This document shows, one piece after another, positions 23,627 to 36,065 of a stretch of DNA of 64,000 bases; the first letter of the stretch is position 1; every line of letters begins with the position of its first letter. The position numbers and the translations under genes were made by a program. Under the pieces are notes generated by a model. It worked only from the letters and a program-made list of their open reading frames with translations, was not told the DNA's origin and made no database searches. The stretch covers positions 6,448,001 through 6,512,000 of the forward strand of contig JAHRBC010000002.1 in the NCBI GenBank assembly GCA_022702545.1, read 5' to 3'. This stretch comes from Phycomyces nitens (taxonomy: Eukaryota > Mucoromycota > Mucoromycetes > Mucorales > Phycomycetaceae).

Positions 23627-25369
23627 ATGGCATCAACATTACCACATAAAATCCTCTCGTATATTGGAACATTTATTAAAAAAGAAGATCGACTTGCCTG
23701 TGCACTCGTCTGCAAACATTGGACAGAACCATTTCTAAACGCCTATTGGGAAAAATTGGAGATTGGCAGTTTTGGAATGGATATCGACACAGTGCTTTCC
23801 AACAGAGAATTTCTGATTAATACGCACCGTGTATGGGCAGTGATTTTCTTTAAAGCTTATTTGGATGAATATAAAAGACTTTTGGAATTTCAGCGATCTT
23901 TCCCAGGGATAAGATATGTTGAATGCTGTGAGCATAGATCACATGTATTCCCTATTTCAGACACATTGGACTGGAGTCTTTGGCAGTCGTTGACGCATAT
24001 AGACATAAAATTTGGCCAGGAATCTGAAACAGTATACTTGGACAATCTATTCTTGAAGCTGTCGGTATTGCCTTGTCTTGTTCATCTTGGACTTTACAAA
24101 TCCAAACAACCTCCCTTTTCATGGAATGACTATGAATCTCTTCACTACCATCTGCCACAATTGGAGCATCTAAAGCACAATTTCCCTTTCAAGCCAATAA
24201 CAAGAGACGAGATCGAAAGCATCAGAGCAGTCGGGCCAGCACAAACCATGACAACAGTAGAATTTAATGATGATTTTGACACTCATTGGTTATTCTACTT
24301 TGCATCAAAGTATCCAAATCTACAAAATTTCATTCTTTATCGATATATTGGTCCATCCAATCGCAATCACATTGATTGTAACCCTCAAGATTACCAATCA
24401 GACCTTCAATTGCTTTCAACACTCGACCAGTTCTTTCCTTACTTAAAAAAGGCAGATACAGTACTTCGAAATAAGAATATGTATTTACCGTTTATATTCT
24501 TTGAAACTCTCGGGCACTTTGGCACAAAAATCGAATATGTTGTCCTAAGTTATGAATCTCTGATTAAAAACAATGATATGAGCAGATGTATACACCCTAT
24601 TTCCGAATCATTAAAGTTTTTGGAGATTGACTTTAGAGATGGATGTGGAACAATACCTTTTGTTGTTTGCCCAAGGCTAGTCGCATTGTACATAAATGGA
24701 TCCCGTCATACTATAATTGAAGTAGATGCAATCTTGGATTGCTTCCCAGCCTTGCGCTCATTATCTGTCAAGGATGCCAATTTTTATCTCTCAACCAATC
24801 CGCATACACACACTCCACATCATTTACAGAGACTCAAAATAAAAGATTCAAAGATCACCAACGACGCCCTTCATCATCTATCCCTCTGTTGCAACCAACT
24901 AAAGCATGTGACATTCATTGATATTGGCTATGATGGAATTAATGAGGGTAATTATCACAATGGAGATAGTTCTGAACCTGGACAATTGATTTTCGACATG
25001 TCAATGTCAAATTTGGACACATTTATATCTGCCTTTACGGATACATTGTTACATGGGCTCAAAACCTTACCCAAACACTACATGATTGAACAGATGGAAA
25101 CCGACAATCCCATATTACAAACTACTCAACATCTACCTCAACTAAACTGGTATCATGTGTACTGTGACAGAACAAACAGAAAAGAAAAGATTTCGAAATG
25201 GGAGCTTGGAAGACGTGATATTGAATTTGGTCAGAGATATTTCAATGACTTTGGTCGCAGAAAGAAGCGTGGAAAAGGGCGGAAAGCCATTAAAGAAGAT
25301 GAATGTGGTTTTGTACAAAAGATTCTGGAAAAAGGATTTGCAACATGGTGTTTTGATATTTCGGTTTAA
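23627..25369 (+). CDS. F-box/LRR-like protein, array copy 2 (C-terminal frameshift)
   Basis: 580 codons in one exon, with the F-box at residues 4-45 (LPHKILSYIGTFIKKEDR...CKHWTEPFLNAYW) and the same irregular leucine-rich body as copy 1. It lacks a segment of about 15 residues present in copy 1 before the YNPQDYQSDL block. Near 25317-25325 an A-run in copy 1 (GTACAAAAAAGG) is two bases shorter here. The last residues are therefore out of frame and end early, while the expected tail (RFWKKDLQHGVLIFRFKSVK) continues in another frame to 25403. It could be functional with an altered tail or be an early pseudogene. The role is as for copy 1: putative SCF substrate receptor. Confidence 0.75.
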   Translation: MASTLPHKILSYIGTFIKKEDRLACALVCKHWTEPFLNAYWEKLEIGSFGMDIDTVLSNREFLINTHRVWAVIFFKAYLDEYKRLLEFQRSFPGIRYVECCEHRSHVFPISDTLDWSLWQSLTHIDIKFGQESETVYLDNLFLKLSVLPCLVHLGLYKSKQPPFSWNDYESLHYHLPQLEHLKHNFPFKPITRDEIESIRAVGPAQTMTTVEFNDDFDTHWLFYFASKYPNLQNFILYRYIGPSNRNHIDCNPQDYQSDLQLLSTLDQFFPYLKKADTVLRNKNMYLPFIFFETLGHFGTKIEYVVLSYESLIKNNDMSRCIHPISESLKFLEIDFRDGCGTIPFVVCPRLVALYINGSRHTIIEVDAILDCFPALRSLSVKDANFYLSTNPHTHTPHHLQRLKIKDSKITNDALHHLSLCCNQLKHVTFIDIGYDGINEGNYHNGDSSEPGQLIFDMSMSNLDTFISAFTDTLLHGLKTLPKHYMIEQMETDNPILQTTQHLPQLNWYHVYCDRTNRKEKISKWELGRRDIEFGQRYFNDFGRRKKRGKGRKAIKEDECGFVQKILEKGFATWCFDISV

Positions 25370-25419
25370 ATCTGTCAAGAGCCATCTTTTTCGTATTAAA
25401 TAAAAAAAAAGTCTATAAA

Positions 25420-26625
25420 ACAGGGTGGAAAACGAATTAATTCAATATTTAAATGTCTGATTCTACCCTTTATGCGTCTTCTATATTTTGTTTTTTCTTA
25501 TTCTCTTTATTCTTATAAACATGAAACCTTCAACCTCAACCCATAAAGAGGAAAGTCCTAGCGGACAATATATCCGCCATTCATCTGATGAAAAAATTGA
25601 TTATGATTCGAATGTACAAGGCAGGATTGTCTGTTGCAGAAATTTCTCGACGCGAGAATATCCAGGAAGCAATTCTTTATAAAATAATAAAAAGATACTA
25701 TAAGACAAAGTCTGTTGAAGACCAGCCTCGCTCAGGAAGACCCAAGCTTCTCATTGCAAGAGACAAATGGCATTTGGAAAGGATTGTGAGGAGTGATCGC
25801 CGTCAGACGTTAGGAGAGATTACTCGTGAGATGGAGGAGAGGATTGATATGCCCATCTCAAAAGTCACCATTAGCAAGACCTTGCGTAGTCTTGACTACA
25901 ATTGTTGCACTGTGTTGGCCAAGTCTTACATGACTCAAACAGACATTGCTGTACGTTGAAAGTGGGCTCAAGCAAGAATGGAGTGGAATGAGAAATAGAA
26001 AACCGTTATTTGGAGTGGTGAGTCTAGGTTTTCCCTCTTCAAGAGAAATGGAAAGACGCAGGTGTGAAGAAAGCCAGATGATAAATACCACCCTGACCGT
26101 CTCCAACTAGAGATCCAAGGAGATGGAAGATCGGTCATGGTGTGAGGTTGTATTTAGGCTAGAGGTGTTGGACCTCTTGTTATACTTGAAGGCAACATGA
26201 ATCCAAAAAGTATACACTGAGGTCCTACAGCCGCACTTCAAGCCTTAATATAACATGTTGCCATGTAAGGACAAGGCTGGGTACCGTTTCCAAAAAGACA
26301 ACGCTACTCACCACAAGGCAGCAATGTCAAAAAAATGCAAAGATCTTGGGATCAATGTTCTTGAGTGGCCCTCAAAGAGTCCAGATTTGAGCCCCATTGA
26401 GAATATCTGGAGTCATCTTGATAGCCTTGTACACTCAAGGGTACCTCGGCTAAGAACACTGTTGGAGTTGGAGGAGGCTCTGAAAGAGGAGTGGGAGACG
26501 ATTGGTAGAAGTGTGTGTATGAAATACTGCACGAGTATGTATAACATGCTACTGGATATTAAAAACATAAAAAAGTGGGCCTGTTTCATACTAAATAAAT
26601 ATTTATTTTTTATAAGTTAAAGGTC
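25420..26625 (+). mobile_element. Dead Tc1/mariner-type transposon between units 2 and 3
   Basis: The body is the transposase pseudogene at 25588-26620. No convincing terminal inverted repeats were seen by eye, so the ends are approximate. It occupies the junction equivalent to that taken by LINE-A copy 1 after unit 1. Confidence 0.6.
25588..26620 (+). pseudogene. Tc1-like transposase, inactivated
   Basis: The N-terminal frame 25588-25959 has the paired HTH part: YKAGLSVAEISRREN, the linker RSGRPKLL, and a second HTH. After an in-frame stop, the catalytic region continues with several more stops. The first catalytic Asp block reads WSGESRF instead of WSDESRF, so that Asp is replaced by Gly. 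The C-terminal frame 26255-26620 keeps the second Asp (FQKDNATHHKAA) and the third acidic block (SPDLSPIENIWSHLDSL). It is a different lineage from the three decayed minus-strand fragments in the array. Confidence 0.85.
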
Positions 26626-26814
26626 TACTCATAAGCTTTGTTATAGTTGCGTTTCATGACTCTAGCTTTTTTATTTGAAGGATATAAAGATTACAAAGAA
26701 AAGTTACGTGAAGCTGTTCATGCCAGAGTGTACAATCGAATTACTTTTTTTAACTCTGTAGATAAACCACTTTACATTAGTAGTTACATTACATTATACT
26801 TTCTCTTCATTTAT

Positions 26815-28117
26815 TACAGTAGCATCAGTGTTACCAACCAATATTCTCTTGTATATTGAAATATTTATTACAAAATATGATCGACTTGACTATGTACTAG
26901 TCTTCAAACATTGGACAGAATTATTTCTAACCGCCTTTTTTTTTTTAGAAGACTGGATATTATCAATGACAGAATACAGATCAGCAATATGTTAGATAAC
27001 CAATATCCATATCCGACAATTTCACACCGAGTATATAATTTGGATAGTAATAAACAAAGTTCGAATATCTTTAGACATATTCCAGAATCTAGCAAGCTTT
27101 CCAAATAATAAGATATTTTGAATACGTTGATAATGGTTCATACGATACCAATCTTATAAAAGCATTCGATTAGAGTCTTTAAAAGTTATTATCATATTTA
27201 GATTTACCTATTTATTATAAAAGTTCAACATACGTGCAGAATATATTCATAAACCTATCGGTATGAGCTTGTCTCGTTTGGCTTACATTTAAACAGCTAG
27301 ATTGGAGTTTTATACAACAAGAGGTTTTATGTTTATTCCTCGAATCCTTGCAGCACTATATGCCAATACTGGAGTATCTAAAGCACAGATTTTATTGCAA
27401 ACCAATCCCAAAATATAAAATTAAAAACATGGAACCTGTCAAGCCAGCATAAACCGTGACAAGAATGGATTTTCTTTATTGTACTGGTACTTTTTGGTTA
27501 TTCTACTTTGTACTCAAGTACCCAAAGCTACAAAATATTATTATTCGACCAAGTCTTCATCAATAGAGTCTCAATCTAGTCAGCTACGGCCATCAATAAT
27601 GCCAATAAGAGCTTCAAATACGTGCAACACTCGATCAATTATTTCTCAGCTTAAATACGATAGATACAAGAGTTGAATCTTACGGTTAATACCTACTTTT
27701 TTATATTCTATAAAACTCTTTGATATTTTTTGCACAGGAATAGAGCATGTTCAATCAAGATATAATCTTTTCCCAAAGATAAATAATGATATAAAAAGTT
27801 GTATTTAACCTGTTTACTAATCTTTAAAGGGTTTGTGGATTAAACAAAGCAACACATCTAAGCATCGAGTTGCAATTACTTTTAGCATATGCCCAATACT
27901 GATATAATTGTGTGTATGTGGATACCATGATTCTCAAATCAAGGTAGATAATATCTTTGGTCGATTCCTAGCTTTGCGATCATTATATATCAATAGTACC
28001 AATGCTTCTCTCTCAAGTAATACACATGGATATACTCTCCATTCTTTGCAGAGACTGGAGATATATTATTCAGACATTGATGATGCCTTTAACTATATAT
28101 CCTTCTGTTGCAATTAA
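26815..28117 (+). pseudogene. Decayed F-box/LRR gene, array unit 3
   Basis: Very similar to the unit-2 relic along its length: the same VCKHWTE-like start at about 26900, and the block FLALRSLYINSTNASLSSN...LHSLQRLEIYYSDI at 27960-28117 matching the C-terminal LRR region of the intact genes. Numerous stops. The close match to the unit-2 relic shows it was already dead when the unit was copied. Confidence 0.8.
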
Positions 28118-28119
28118 CT

Positions 28120-28540
28120 AAAGATTGCGAGATTGTGTGCTATTGACTACAAGGCAGTTGCTAGCCATGAAAAAACTGCAGCATCATTGTCTGTCTTCTA
28201 CTCTACTGTCAGTTTGGTCTTATATGGTGCTGTATTATCTTTTTTGCAACATATAGCCCGTATTCCCTTTGTCAAAAGATCATAAGGGAACAACAAACAA
28301 TATTCTCTGAATGTGTCAACACATATCTCTTTTATAATGTTTCCATCCAAGGCAAAAAGAGACCCAATACCTGGCCAGATACATACTTGTACAGATATCA
28401 AACCATAGCCTTGAACTTTTGATACTAGACAGACATCGTTCTATCTTTCATTAGGTTCTCTCCAGACACGCTATTCTCTGCCTTTCGGAAAGAGAGTAAA
28501 CCTTGACTCATCACTCCAAATGACTTTTGTATATTGATTA
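28120..28540 (-). pseudogene. Decayed Tc1-like transposase fragment, array unit 3
   Basis: Third copy of the minus-strand fragment. Frame 28401-28198 and its neighbours correspond to the GLISVQVCIWPG...LDGN...CKKDN regions of the unit-2 copy. It has more stops and the same truncation point. Confidence 0.7.
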
Positions 28541-29125
28541 CCTCAGTTCTTTCTCAAATAATTTTGTACGACTATACATAAACATATATAAAAATTACAG
28601 CTTTATCTACAAGTAGTTGATTGACTATTAGGCATGTAATTCCTCAACAGGTGTAATCTTGGCTAATGACATTTGGCTCTTTTTTTTAGGAGAATATTTT
28701 AATTAACATAATTCCCGTAGTTTTAGTTTCTTTGGTTGATGATGCTTCTTGTATTTGCAGACTCCCTCATATTTTAATATTATACGGCTCAAAGTTGATT
28801 AGGGAATACCCTCTACAAAAAATAGCATAAGTGATACACCCTTCCTTGTTTCTTTCAATAATGGTTTCTTTTTCAAAATCTAATGACTTTTAATAATACT
28901 TGCGAGATAATGCTTCCTTTTTCTTGAAATGAGAACTGTATTGATTATAGAGATTGCCGGATTAAACAAGACAAGAAACAAGCAAAGATGTGCTTCCATA
29001 GAAGATTCTAGCCAGAATTTATCAGTGTAAAATAGCTTAAAATAGCACTACATTTGACACCAGAAAATGTATAAAAGACTTTGTAATATTTTATTTCTCT
29101 CTTCTCTCTTTCTCTCTTTATCACA
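28541..29125. other. Unit 3 spacer and former F-box promoter region
   Basis: Homologous to the unit 1 and 2 spacers. About 50 bp around the AAGGAGGCTG block is altered or deleted relative to them. No gene. Confidence 0.5.
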
Positions 29126-30967
29126 ATAGCATCAACATTACCATCTAATATTCTCTCGTATATTGGAACATTTATTGATAAAACAGATCAACGTCACTGT
29201 GCACTCATCTGCAAACATTGGACAGAGCCATTTCTAGACGCCTATTGGGGAAGATTGGAGATTGGTAGTCTAAGAACATATTTCAACAGACAATGGGAAG
29301 GATCGAATATTGGCAACAATACAAAAAATATCACCACATTGATCTCCAACAAAGCATGTCTGATTAATGCGCACCGTGTATGGGCAGTGGACTTTTTTAA
29401 CGTCCGGTTGAATGGCTATGAAAGACTTTCGGAATTTCAGCGATCTTTCCCAAGGATAAGACATCTTAAATTCTGTGGTTATTTATCACATATAATCAAT
29501 ATTCTATAGACATTTGATTGGAGTCTTTGGAAGTCGTTGACGCATCTGGACATAAGTCTTGACTATAGCTGGGAATCTGTATTCTTGCAGAATCTATTCG
29601 TGAATCTGTCGGTATTGCCTTGTCTTGTTCATCTTACACTTGTACGAACATATAGTCCATCCAAACAATCCCCCCTTTCATGGAATGACTTTGAATATCT
29701 TCACTACCATCTGCCACAATTGGAGTTTCTAGAGCTCAGGCTCTTTTTCAAGCCAATAACAAGAGACGAGATTGAAAATGTTAAAACAGTCGAGCCAGCA
29801 AAAACCATAACAAGAATAGAGTTTAATGAAGATGTCAACCCTCTTTGGTTATTCTACTTTGCATTAAAGTACCCAAATCTACAACATTTCAAGTCTCATG
29901 AATACATTGGTCAATTCAACCATAATCCAATCGATTATAACCCTCAACAATACCAACCGGACCTTCAATTGCTTTCAACACTCGACCAGTTCTTTCCTTG
30001 CTTAAAAACAGTATATACAACGCTTGAAGATAATAATATATATTTTTGGTTTATACTCTTTGAGACTCTCGGGGACTTTGGCACAAAAATCGAGCATGTT
30101 GTCCTAAATTATGGTTATAGTGTGAAGGGCGATGATGCAAACAGATGTATACAGCCTATTTCCGAATCAGTAAAGGTTTTGGAGATTTACTTGTTTGCAC
30201 ATGGAGCAATGCGTTTTCATGTTTGCCCAAGACTAGTCACATTATGCCTATACGGATTCGATCATCCCATAATTGAAGTATATACAATCTTGGAGTGCTT
30301 CCCAGCCTTGCACTCATTATTTGTCGAATGTTTCTCTTTTTCACTCTCAACCAATCCGCATACATACACTCCGCACCCTTTACAGAAACTGAAAATAAAA
30401 GATTCACATATCATCAACGACGCTCTTCATTACGTATCCGTCCGTTGCAACCAACTAAGGCATCTAAAGTTCATTGATATTGGCTATATTGGAGTTGATA
30501 AGGAATATTACGAGGATGAAGATAATGATGAAGCTGGACAATTGATTTTCGACATGTCAATGACCAATTTGGATACATTTGCATTTACCTTTACGCGTGA
30601 AGTGGTATATGATTCAGAACGCTTTCCCAAGCACTGCATGCTTCAACAGATGGAATACGACAATAATGTATTGGAAAAAACTCAACAGTCACCTCAAATA
30701 AGCTGGTATCATATATACTGTGGCAGAACAAACGGAAGCCAAAATATTTTGAAATGGGAGCTTGGGAGACGTGATATCGAATTTTGTCAGAGATATTTCA
30801 AAGACTTTGATCGCAGAAAGAAGCGTGGATATGGGCGGAAACGCATGAAAGAAGATTACCATGGTTTTGTACAAAGAAGATTCTTGGAAAAGGATCTGGA
30901 ATACGGTGTTTTTGTATTTCGGTTTAAATCTGTCAAGAACCATTTTTTCGTACCAAAGACATACTAA
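29126..30967 (+). pseudogene. F-box/LRR-like gene, array copy 3 (start lost, nonsense codon)
   Basis: Alignment with copies 1 and 2 puts the start at 29126, where ATG has become ATA. Reading on in the same frame gives a normal F-box (LPSNILSYIGTFIDKTDQR...CKHWTEPFLDAYW). A TAG at 29507-29509 follows, where the paralogues have a sense codon. After it the frame stays open for about 485 codons to 30967, including the leucine-rich body and basic tail (RRDIEFCQRYFKDFDRRKKR). The 476-codon downstream frame could still be translated from the ATG at 29537, but without an F-box. Few lesions over 1.8 kb indicate recent loss, or a polymorphic allele. Confidence 0.8.
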
Positions 30968-31084
30968 CTAGTATCAAATAAAAAGTGAAACTTAGTCAAG
31001 TATATTATATCTTATTAATATTTCAGATTTCAATGACTGTTGTATATTTTTGTATTGCTTATTAAATATAACGTTTTCAAGGCA

Positions 31085-32960
31085 GATATTCTAGAGGAGA
31101 GTTAGAACTAATTCAGCTCCAAGCCTTCTGATATATAGGGTGGATAGATCTGCTATTCGATTGGGGATAAATGCAATATCATCAAAAACGGATTGAAAAT
31201 GGGCGTACCATAAAGCACTTGGTGTGCATCCAACAATCATATGGATATCCATAGTAGAGTTGGTTACAATGACTATATGTGTGGATATGGTTGAAGCAAG
31301 TCGCAAAGGCCAGAGAGTCGGGTACAGTAAGAAACTGAGACCATATTTGGCTTCAAGTTCTTTCTTTGAGTGGTCAGGTCCAAGAGAAGTGTTGATGATC
31401 CTCTAAAGTCTCACACAAAGCACAGTTTTGATTGCTAATCCCCCCAATATTTTGTTCAAACAGTCATTTTATAAAAGCTACTTTGCCGTGCATGGGTCTC
31501 CAACTGATGGTGTATGTCTTATGTGGTCGAGAAGGTTTTCCACTGTGCTGGCACTGCCCGTGGAAAGTAGGATGGTTCGTTTGTGAGACTAGACCTAATG
31601 AAGTTTTGTATAGTTTTTGGCGTAAAGAGACGGAGGTGTGGAGTTTCTGGCATCATTGAGGTAATAAATCTTCCAAAGTGTCGAGAGGGCGAATGGAAGA
31701 AGGAAGTCATAATAGATCCAGGCGAGAGAACCAGAGACGTTGTGAGAGCGATGAAGAATGGCAAGTGATGGACAGATGTATTGTCTAATAGGTCAAATGG
31801 GTTACAGGCTATTGGTCTGACTCTGAGGAACTCCTATAGACGATGGCGGCAAAGGTAGCCTATTGTGTGGTCATATGTATATGTGTCTTTGACCCTCGGC
31901 TGTCGATATGCCATTGTTTCAGATCTTGGATCTTCAACATTGAGAGTTGTACTGATTGGAATTTCGAGTGCAGTAATGGCTGTAAGTGCCAAGTATTGGA
32001 TATTTACGGGGATTAGTTTCATGGCACGAATTAGTGCAAGGAAGGTGCTAAAGTGAGTTGGTTGTGGCAATGGAATTCCTGAAAAACAACAACAACGGTA
32101 GGGATGCATCTGTGGTATCGCAGCTCTGACAAAGGAAACGTAGGAGACATACAGCAAAGGGAAAAGAAATAGTCGGATCCAAGAGTGCAATCAGCCAGTG
32201 GGTTTGTAGTAGGGAGTGTTGAGTCACAGAATCCAAAATCCAGAGCGTCCCTTCACGTTATAGTCGAGAACATGTATCAAATATTAACAAATAGATATCT
32301 TTTGTGTGTCAGATATTTAGTAGCCACTGATCATATCTTTGCCAAACCGAACTGAATAACTGGAATAATTCGTATTATATGCCATTCCCAGTTTAGGAGG
32401 AGGGTGTTGGGTACAAGTCCCCTACTTGGGACAGAGAGGTTGCGCTGAGCCAAGTATTGAGAGTGGGTTCTGATATTGGTCAAGAAGTTTTCGATAGACA
32501 TGGCAAGTCGAGGTCTTGAGCTGGTGACGCATACCTCAAGTAGGTGATGGGCTAAAAACTGTTGCTGTTGTGCCATGAGGTGATCTCATTGCAGTGAAGA
32601 TGTCTTGTCCAATTCGGTTGGACAAGGCCAGAGAGAGATGCAGACATGGTTTTATTTCTGTCCAATATGGATTATAAACTGCGATATAAACACCAAATCC
32701 AAGGTTCTGGAGACAGTTGATTACTGCTGCTCAACAGACAACGATCTCCATCTCCTTTAATACCCATTCCAGTTGATTGTAATTGACAGATGGATTATCG
32801 CGTATGATCTATACTGAATGACTCTCCATCTTGTCAATCTTCATTGGTCGTTTAATACTTTTTCAACAATGGACCAATCTAGCCTTCTTGAATCTCTTGA
32901 TATCTTTGGCAATCAAAAGACTCATTACAACTGTTTAAATACTTGTGGAGCTAATCTGAG
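31085..32960 (-). pseudogene. Degraded LINE (ORF2 C-terminal half), third lineage
   Basis: Read on the minus strand, fragments line up in LINE ORF2 order. NLSVPSRGLVPNTLLLNWEWHI at about 32470-32375 matches the LSVRG...NSLLLSSIWHV block. QWKTF lies at about 31535, CALCETLEDHQHF, the C-terminal zinc finger, at about 31430-31390, and ALWYAHFQSVFDD at about 31220-31180 matches AIWNAHWKFVFDN of LINE-B. All frames are short. The 5' boundary is unclear. Confidence 0.6.
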
Positions 32961-35900
32961 CTAAATTCAAGCAGATGATACCACCATACTTGTCTCAACA
33001 ACTTTAGAAAAAAGGATTAAAGACAGTTTGGGATTCAAATGATGATTTAATAAAGGTGTCCATTAACGCGATGGAGTACACGATTGCTTTATTTTTTCAC
33101 AAAAAACACAGACATCTTGTACTTGAAAATATTTTTGCAAGAGTTTCCCCTACAAGTGCAGTTTATATTACTTGCCAAAGGCAAAGTAAATTCATTTTCA
33201 TTTATTTGGTATTTAAAAAATAAGTTATCAGAATACAGACTCTTCCATGTCATGCCCTGGAATAGAGACAGACGAGATCATCAACTGTTGAAAGTAAGTT
33301 CCAAAGAACGAACAATCAACACACTTCACTCTTTAGAAGATCTGTTAGTATTCATCTACTAACTCGAATAATGTGTCTCGTTTGAAAAACGTAGAACGGT
33401 TATGTACTGCATACAGATCCTGTAGAGTACGGTCACTAAAGGAAAAATTGGTTTTCAAGTTTTGAGGGCGTTTATATAGTTTTTGTTTTCATTTTCAATT
33501 TGTGACTGGACTTGGTATCCAATCATCGCTAATTACTGTGACTTTTACAGTGACGTATTCACTTGGTCTGCGGGAATCGAAATATTATACCAATTTAGAA
33601 TAGGGATATGTCAAAGCAGTGGGCACTTTCAGGAACCAAAAGGCAAAGCTATTATACTTGGAGCGAAATACCGATAGATTCTAGAGGAAGCTTGTAACAT
33701 ATTTAAAGCTACAGCCAATAATATATATATATATATTCACATATTACTTTAATACTAAATGTAATCGTAATTGCGATTGAGATGTAAAAAAAAAAGTCAT
33801 GATCAAGAGGCATGGCCGAATAAAAGTCTATTCAATAAATCAACCAATGCAATATTCTTTATTGATTGTGCATAAATATATTTAAAAAAACTTGTGCTTT
33901 TAATAAACTTTATACTATTAGAAGCTCTGTACTTTTATTTTTGATCAAGAGTTTACGATTTACTATCGTTAAAGAAGAATAAAACGATACTCTATATGAA
34001 ACGTAAAAAACAAAACAAAAAGTACAGACTTTGACTCTGCTTGGGGAAAATAAAATTTCAATCAATTATATCACAGCACAGCTTTAATATAATAAGCATC
34101 TATTTTTTCAGGGTCTATAAGATACTCCAGGTAATTTTCACATAATAGAACGAAAATAAGCAAAAGGCCAACGACAGGAATATTGTGCCATTAATGAATC
34201 CAAGACAACAATTTCAATTTGGTAACAAAAGCAAATACAAGATGCAAAGAATATATATATATATATTACTCAAACAATTACTTGAGAAAACAAAACAAAA
34301 ACTCATTGTTAAAAAACGCTAACATGAGCAAACATATCGTTGTAAAACTGGGAGCTATTTGGTGATAAAATATAAGGGAGAAGCAAAGATATTTCAATTG
34401 GATTATAAATGACTCGAAGTACCAATATTCATAGTGGTATTTTATAAAACGTGTAAAACACTTGCTTTGTGACAAGTAGACGGTATCAATCTTCTCTTTT
34501 TACAAGAATTTAATCAAATCTACTTTTAATATTGTTTTGTTTATTGCAACGCATATCAATAGAGTTAACTGATGAATATGCGTATTAGTCAGTAGACTGG
34601 TTTCGAGTAAATATAATACAAGGCTGTTGGCTAATTAATTCGGTATCAAGGGCATGTATACATATAATATAGATCATACAATGGAATTGCAACCATATTT
34701 GAGTAAAAACAGATTGGCTATACTAGCCTTATATCAAAGTAATTCTGGAATAAAGCATCTTATCATGAAGTAACAAAGACAATAAACCCGTCGGCCAAAT
34801 ATTTAGTGTTAAAAGCATGTTACTATTTCTTTTGTGGATACATAATGAAATGCCATGTTAACGATCTACAAATTTAGAGTATCTAGTATCTGACTATGTA
34901 TTTGTCCTAAAGTCAAGACACAAGATAGGGATAACAGTAAACAGTATGCCTGCATATCATATGGCAGATATGTGTTATTTCCAGGATCTAATTACTACTA
35001 TTTTGAACGTTTTAAAATGGTATCAAATAGCCAAAACCTACTCGCTCTTAGATCCAGAACACCTATACATAATGAACAAAGAATGGGCATAAATGATAAT
35101 TGCGAATAAAATATTGGGCTCTTGATAGTATCAACACTCGACTAACTATTTCCTCCATTTTTTAAAATAATAATAATAATGTATAAACATCCACTAGACC
35201 TTGCAATAGATAAAAATATTTTACATTTTGGGATTCCATGCAGACTTTTAGCATCAAACTAGATTGCATAGAGTTGGTCTTTAACAAGAGAAATAAAATA
35301 TATATAAAAAAAAGATAAAGGTTGTGTGAATCATTTTTCAGAATCAATGTTTATATTGACCAGAGTGGTTGACAATGAGTATACTTGATCACTATGATAT
35401 ACCCACATTTTCTATCAGATTATAGTTGGATTTGACATGGTTTTTAGTACAATATTTCTGTTGGCAATAAACGTTATATAGAGTCAATTTTCAGCCTTGG
35501 GATTATATGTATATTACTCTTGTCCCTTTGCCTAATATCTGCAAGATACTACTAATCTGTCTTGTACTCTTTTCTAACTGACGCAGTATAATACAATGCC
35601 TCCAAAATCATGTATTATGTCTCTCATTTTTGAAAGCATGATTTTCAATAAAACTTTATCATATATAGTTTTGTACCATATCTAAATCTACTGCCATTTC
35701 TTTTTCAATGAATCCAGACAAACCTTTGAATCCTAGTGGACAAAAGCATTAGAAATAGCCCAATCGTTTTCAATCATTTTTTTTCTGAGGTAGGAGATTA
35801 AACAATGTACCGAACCAATATTGAGTCCGGGAAAAAAGTCCGGCACTTTATCCAGAGATTGGTCGCAAAAATCCGAAATTTGAGGCTGTGGGTTGATGAG

Positions 35901-36065
35901 GGTGGTGGTGGAGAGAAGATGAGCCGCCGTCGAACGGAGTGAGCAGAGGGAGAGGGACGAATGGGCGAATGGGCGAGTGTGATGGAGGGAGGATATTTGG
36001 AGGTCCTTGAAGTTCATTGAATTCTCTCTTCCCTATACATTCAACAAGTGAGTAAATCAACAATA
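32961..36065. other. AT-rich intergenic region with possible F-box relic
   Basis: No gene is supported in these 3.1 kb. A block at about 35130-35165 (TCAACACTCGAC followed by a TATTTCC stretch) matches the LLSTLDQFFPYL-coding region of the F-box family, and GACTATGTATTTGTCCTAAA at about 34890 recalls the decayed F-box start. This may be a fourth, heavily degraded F-box relic. TA tracts occur at 33721-33736 and 34252-34266. The last 250 bp (higher GC, GGTGGTGGTGG) are probably the RPS2 promoter. Confidence 0.45.

Noticed and set aside
25420..26625. Terminal inverted repeats for the Tc1 element
   Set aside because: Both candidate ends contain AACAGG, but the similarity stops after a few bases, so true TIRs could not be claimed.
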